From: JAGMES01 sp023128035
GTDB taxonomy: Bacteria > Bacillota > Halanaerobiia > DY22613
Assembly: GCA_030627905.1 (NCBI GenBank)
Contig: DAOVRZ010000151.1
Coordinates: 1 to 9,117, forward strand
Length of the DNA: 9,117 bases
Reading direction: 5' to 3'
Of this stretch, positions 6,429-9,117 are shown in pieces (within the stretch, counting starts at the first letter, position 1; every line of letters starts with the position of its first letter). A program made the translations under genes and the position numbers. Under the pieces are notes generated by a model that was given only the letters and a program-made list of their open reading frames with translations, did no database searches and was not told the origin of the DNA.

Positions 6429-8391
6429 TTCTTATTCTATAGAACAGGTTAAACACCCAAAGTATTTGGAGCGGAATCCAGACTGGTATCCCTATCAACA
6501 TCAAGCCTTAATGCTTGATCTTTGGGAAAAACAGGATGCTATTGTTCAGACAACTAAAACTGGGAGTGGGAAAACGCAGTCCGCTGCTTTTCCAATGATT
6601 TACTATAAAAAATCTGGTTGCTTTTTGGCACCAACCAATGCTTTGTTGGAAAGTTTACAGGATAGTATCTCTCAAATGTGTGTTACTTTTGGATGGAAGG
6701 CTTATATTTATAGATATGGGGAGGAACAGGATAAAGTTAAACTTAATCACTGTGATGTAATATTGATTCAAATTGATGGAGACCAGTTGCAAAAGGACTT
6801 GGATGAAGGACGCTTTCGTACTAAAGGTATGGCTCTAGAAAAAGCTTTAAGTACAGGTAAACCTAAAATTCTCTTAACAAATCCAGATACACTCTTTTTA
6901 GTAATGACTCTTCGCTATCGGAATAGTTTACATAGTATTGGCTATCTTAGAGAGTTTGATACTCTTATTATAGATGAATTTCATCTGTATTATGATCTTG
7001 AACTTTCACATCTCTTATTTTTGATTCATCTTTCGAGAGAATTAAGATTATTTAATAAGACGATTTTTCTTAGCGCAACTCCGGAAAAAGAAACAAAAGA
7101 ACTTCTTGATAGCCTTTTTCAGCCTTGTTACATAAATTCTGAAAGTAGATCTGAATACCCGATTGTTGGGGAAAGAGTCACGATCCATCCAATTACACTA
7201 GAGGTTAGGGGTAAAGGAGTAGATTTAAATGATACGATTGTTACTGCCATTCAAGAAAAAAAGGATTTGATTGATAAATTATTTGAACAAAATTCAGATG
7301 AAGATTTTGTACCTGCAGTAATAATTGTTAACTCAGTTATATATGCTATCCAAATTCAGGATCGATTAATAGAAAAGAGATGGTTGAAAGAAGAAATCGG
7401 GATCTATCGTGGTCTATCAGATCGACGTATTAGAACTTTCAGAGGAAAGAAATTAATTATTGGAACAAGTTCATTGGAAGTAGGGATTGATTTTAAGACA
7501 CAATTCTTGTTTTTTCAAGCCGGAAACCTGGCTAGCTTTTTACAAAGATTTGGTAGATTGGGCAGACATCAAATAGGCTATGCAATTTTGTTTGATGATC
7601 GAGTAGAGGATGAATTTAACTTACTAAATACTTATACTTTTACCAGAGAAGACTTTGAAAACCTGGTAGCAGATTTATATTGTTCTGTAGATCGACGGGT
7701 CTGGTTTTTGATTTCCCAGAAAGGTTTAGAGGTAATAGGATTTATTCTTTACTGTTTTATTCAAGTGGTAGGTAATAATGAAGAAGAAAAGAGAATGATT
7801 CAGATTTTGCAAAAGTATTTGGATTGTTTAGAAGTAGATGTAAAAGCTAAACACTTGATAAACAAAGTACGACGTGGAATAAAAAAAGATTTCCCATCTA
7901 CACAATGGATGCGTGAGTATTTTAGTTTTTTTACTTTTAGAAAAAGTTTACCTTCAGTACAAGTATATGATTCGGCAGAAGAGCATCGAAATGGATCAGG
8001 TTTTTATACTGCTGACCTTAAAACTTTGCTTGAAAAGGGAAAAGATTTGAAATGGACAGGCCAGCGTATTGAAGTAACAGGGTATGAGCACAAGCATAAA
8101 GTTCAAGTATCTTTTAATCTAAATGATCAAGAAGGAAAATTATTAGCGGTAAATCAAATTGAAGATTTTATGCTGAGGAGAGATGGAAGACCTATTTTTA
8201 TAGGAAATTATTTTAAAGAAAATACACATATATGTATTGTAGTACCCAAATTTTTACGTACTGAATTAGATTGGATGATTTCTACCTTTAATTTTAAAAA
8301 TCGGTACCAAGAAGGGATCATTGCCTTTGATGCTGCAGCTTTGGTAGTTTGGGAAATTTGTCAAAGAAAAAAATCAGAGAATATAAGTTGA
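6418..8391 (+). CDS. cas3: Cas3' helicase of type I-D (no HD domain)
   Basis: A superfamily 2 DNA helicase of 657 residues that is recruited to the effector bound to target DNA and unwinds it in an ATP-dependent way. Motifs in order: Walker A TKTGSGKT (46-53), motif Ia APTN (71-74), TNPD (154-157), DEFH box (186-189), motif III SAT (219-221), motif V GTSSLEVGIDF (349-359) and motif VI QRFGRLGRH (376-384). There is no HD nuclease domain at either end, matching type I-D, where the HD sits in Cas10d. The C-terminal 270 residues are an uncharacterised extension. The open frame reaches back to a TTG at 6400, but the ATG at 6418 has AAAAGG (6403-6408) 9 nt upstream and is preferred. It overlaps csc1 by 11 bases, so coupling is likely. 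Confidence 0.94.
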   Translation: MKIDSYSIEQVKHPKYLERNPDWYPYQHQALMLDLWEKQDAIVQTTKTGSGKTQSAAFPMIYYKKSGCFLAPTNALLESLQDSISQMCVTFGWKAYIYRYGEEQDKVKLNHCDVILIQIDGDQLQKDLDEGRFRTKGMALEKALSTGKPKILLTNPDTLFLVMTLRYRNSLHSIGYLREFDTLIIDEFHLYYDLELSHLLFLIHLSRELRLFNKTIFLSATPEKETKELLDSLFQPCYINSESRSEYPIVGERVTIHPITLEVRGKGVDLNDTIVTAIQEKKDLIDKLFEQNSDEDFVPAVIIVNSVIYAIQIQDRLIEKRWLKEEIGIYRGLSDRRIRTFRGKKLIIGTSSLEVGIDFKTQFLFFQAGNLASFLQRFGRLGRHQIGYAILFDDRVEDEFNLLNTYTFTREDFENLVADLYCSVDRRVWFLISQKGLEVIGFILYCFIQVVGNNEEEKRMIQILQKYLDCLEVDVKAKHLINKVRRGIKKDFPSTQWMREYFSFFTFRKSLPSVQVYDSAEEHRNGSGFYTADLKTLLEKGKDLKWTGQRIEVTGYEHKHKVQVSFNLNDQEGKLLAVNQIEDFMLRRDGRPIFIGNYFKENTHICIVVPKFLRTELDWMISTFNFKNRYQEGIIAFDAAALVVWEICQRKKSENIS

Positions 8392-8405
8392 AAGAGGGGA
8401 ACGTT

Positions 8406-8444
8406 ATGATTTTAATATTAATATTTAGTGGTTTGTTTTTTTAA
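8406..8444 (+). CDS. 12-codon leader ORF, likely the broken start of the next gene
   Basis: GAGGGG at 8394-8399 lies 6 nt before the ATG at 8406, a better initiation site than anything before the GTG at 8428. It reads MILILIFSGLFF and then meets TAA at 8442. The peptide is strongly hydrophobic, like the start of a membrane protein. Removing one T from the seven-T run at 8436-8442 would join it in frame to the downstream gene, giving about 123 residues. Either the gene is frameshifted, or it is expressed by slippage, or the run is a sequencing error. Confidence 0.55.
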   Translation: MILILIFSGLFF

Positions 8445-8778
8445 AGTATATGAAAAAAAGTGTGATGATTTTCTCCAATGGTTAATTAGTAACTATGATG
8501 AGATTGTTCAAGAAAGAGCTTATTATGATGGAATTAAAATTACTCCTGAAACTGAACTAGTTCAATATCAAGCTTGTTTATCCTTTTTGATCATTAGTGT
8601 TAAAGTAAAATCGAAATTTTTTGTAAAAGAATCTCATTTTACTTTATCAATAAATGTAGTATATTCATTGATAGCACTTATTATTGGTTGGTGGGGGCTT
8701 CCATGGGGACTGATTTATACTATTCAAGCATTGGCGAATAATATAACAGGCGGAAAAAGATTAAAGTTGAAGAAGTAA
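8428..8778 (+). CDS. Small conserved membrane protein, N-terminus probably frameshifted
   Basis: As read from a GTG at 8428 this is 116 residues; no ribosome binding site fits that start, and the true beginning is probably the ATG at 8406 in another frame. The body has a short soluble part ('DDFLQWLISNYDEIV', 13-27; 'YYDGIKITPETELVQYQ', 32-48), a hydrophobic stretch (about 50-60), and a C-terminal hydrophobic segment at about 75-103 containing GWWGLPWGLIYTIQA, then a basic tail. I recognise this pattern as a widespread hypothetical membrane protein of Gram-positive bacteria, function unknown to me. It follows cas3' by 14 bases to the ATG and may share its transcript, but no CRISPR link is evident. 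Chance linkage is at least as likely. Confidence 0.6.
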   Translation: MVCFFKVYEKKCDDFLQWLISNYDEIVQERAYYDGIKITPETELVQYQACLSFLIISVKVKSKFFVKESHFTLSINVVYSLIALIIGWWGLPWGLIYTIQALANNITGGKRLKLKK

Positions 8779-8872
8779 TATTTGGTAGTATAAATATATG
8801 TGAACCATATAAACAAAAAATGCTCCCATTTCTATAAAATTATAGTTTTCAGTAAAATCACCAACGAAGTTT

Positions 8873-8895
8873 AGCAAATGTTTTTTTATTTTGCT
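8873..8895 (+). terminator. Possible weak terminator hairpin
   Basis: AGCAAA (8873-8878) pairs with TTTGCT (8890-8895) around an 11-nt T-rich loop, and ATTTTTCTTC follows shortly after. The stem is short and not GC-rich, so this is a poor intrinsic terminator. It is the best candidate downstream of the operon that I can see. Confidence 0.2.
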
Positions 8896-8934
8896 GACAA
8901 ATTTTTCTTCACAACATTAATTATACACCCCTCT

Positions 8935-9032
8935 CAAATTGTAAGATTTTATCAGCTCTAACGAGTAAAATATTATTCGATCAATAAAACAGAAAAATTC
9001 ATCTTTACATAATTGTTAAAATTTACAATTTG
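8935..9032. repeat. Imperfect inverted repeat in AT-rich spacer
   Basis: CAAATTGTAAGATTTTA at 8935-8951 is the reverse complement of TAAAATTTACAATTTG at 9017-9032 apart from one extra base. The arms are about 65 nt apart. The right arm overlaps a second small hairpin. This could be a miniature-element remnant or an operator pair, but in such AT-rich DNA some of it may be chance. Confidence 0.4.
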
Positions 9033-9117
9033 TATTTTGAGATTTTTATTAAAAAAGAATGCACCATTTTTTTTTGAGAATTTTTAAATTTTGCATAGTT
9101 TTCTTTCATCACCTCCA

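Larger units (their letters stand above)
8779..9117. other. AT-rich intergenic region without a convincing gene
   Basis: These 339 bases are very AT-rich and have stops in all frames. They hold an imperfect inverted repeat (8935-8951 with 9017-9032), a nested 6-bp hairpin (AATTGT at 9011-9016 with ACAATT at 9025-9030), a weak hairpin with T-rich flanks at 8873-8895 and, on the minus strand at 9109-9117, a GGAGGTGATG that matches an extended Shine-Dalgarno. No tRNA, further CRISPR repeat or transposase fragment is visible. The cas adaptation genes do not follow here. Confidence 0.7.

Noticed and set aside
6418..8391. CRISPR-associated transposon of type I-D.
   Set aside because: Those lack Cas3' and carry tns genes. 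Here the helicase motifs are intact and no transposase is visible.
8779..8830. Terminator at TATATG...CATATA just after the last gene.
   Set aside because: The stem is six A/T-rich pairs with no following T tract on the + strand.
9023..9109. Minus-strand 28-codon ORF starting ATG at 9109 (MKENYAKFKN...) next to GGAGG.
   Set aside because: GGAGG is only 2 nt from this ATG, too close for normal initiation; the peptide is short, Lys-rich and low in complexity, as expected for translated AT-rich DNA. A second ATG at 9096 gives only 15 codons.

Overview
The window holds the interference half of a type I-D CRISPR-Cas system from an AT-rich bacterium, most likely a member of the Bacillota. I base that on the low GC content by eye, the strong purine-rich ribosome binding sites (AGGAGG, AAGGAGG) and the tight co-directional operon. 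The genus cannot be read from the sequence.

Layout, left to right, all on the + strand. Positions 1-383 are the distal (trailer) end of a CRISPR array: a clipped repeat, four full 37-nt repeats, five spacers of 37-40 nt and a decayed last repeat. The leader and the rest of the array lie to the left, outside the window. After only about 44 bases an operon starts: cas6 (428-1381), cas10d/csc3 with an N-terminal HD nuclease domain (1418-4159), a 201-codon helical protein that I propose is a separately encoded small subunit (4159-4764), cas7/csc2 (4776-5717), cas5/csc1 (5739-6428) and the HD-less helicase cas3' (6418-8391). Next comes a small conserved-looking membrane protein (8428-8778), whose apparent true start at 8406 is separated from the body of the gene by a run of seven T. 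The last 340 bases are AT-rich and hold no convincing gene, only inverted repeats and weak hairpins.

How the parts work together, by family knowledge: Cas6 cuts the array transcript inside the repeats to leave crRNAs with an 8-nt ACTGAAAG-type 5' handle. Csc2 subunits coat the guide, Csc1 holds the 5' end, Cas10d is the large subunit and carries the HD nuclease, and small subunits fill the belly of the complex. Cas3' supplies only the helicase. Splitting the nuclease (Cas10d) from the helicase (Cas3') is the hallmark of type I-D.

The most interesting points are the extra gene sitting exactly where Cas10d seems to lose its C-terminal small-subunit region, the rearranged gene order (cas6 first and cas3' last), the absence of cas1, cas2 and cas4 from the window, and the frame-breaking T run in the last gene.
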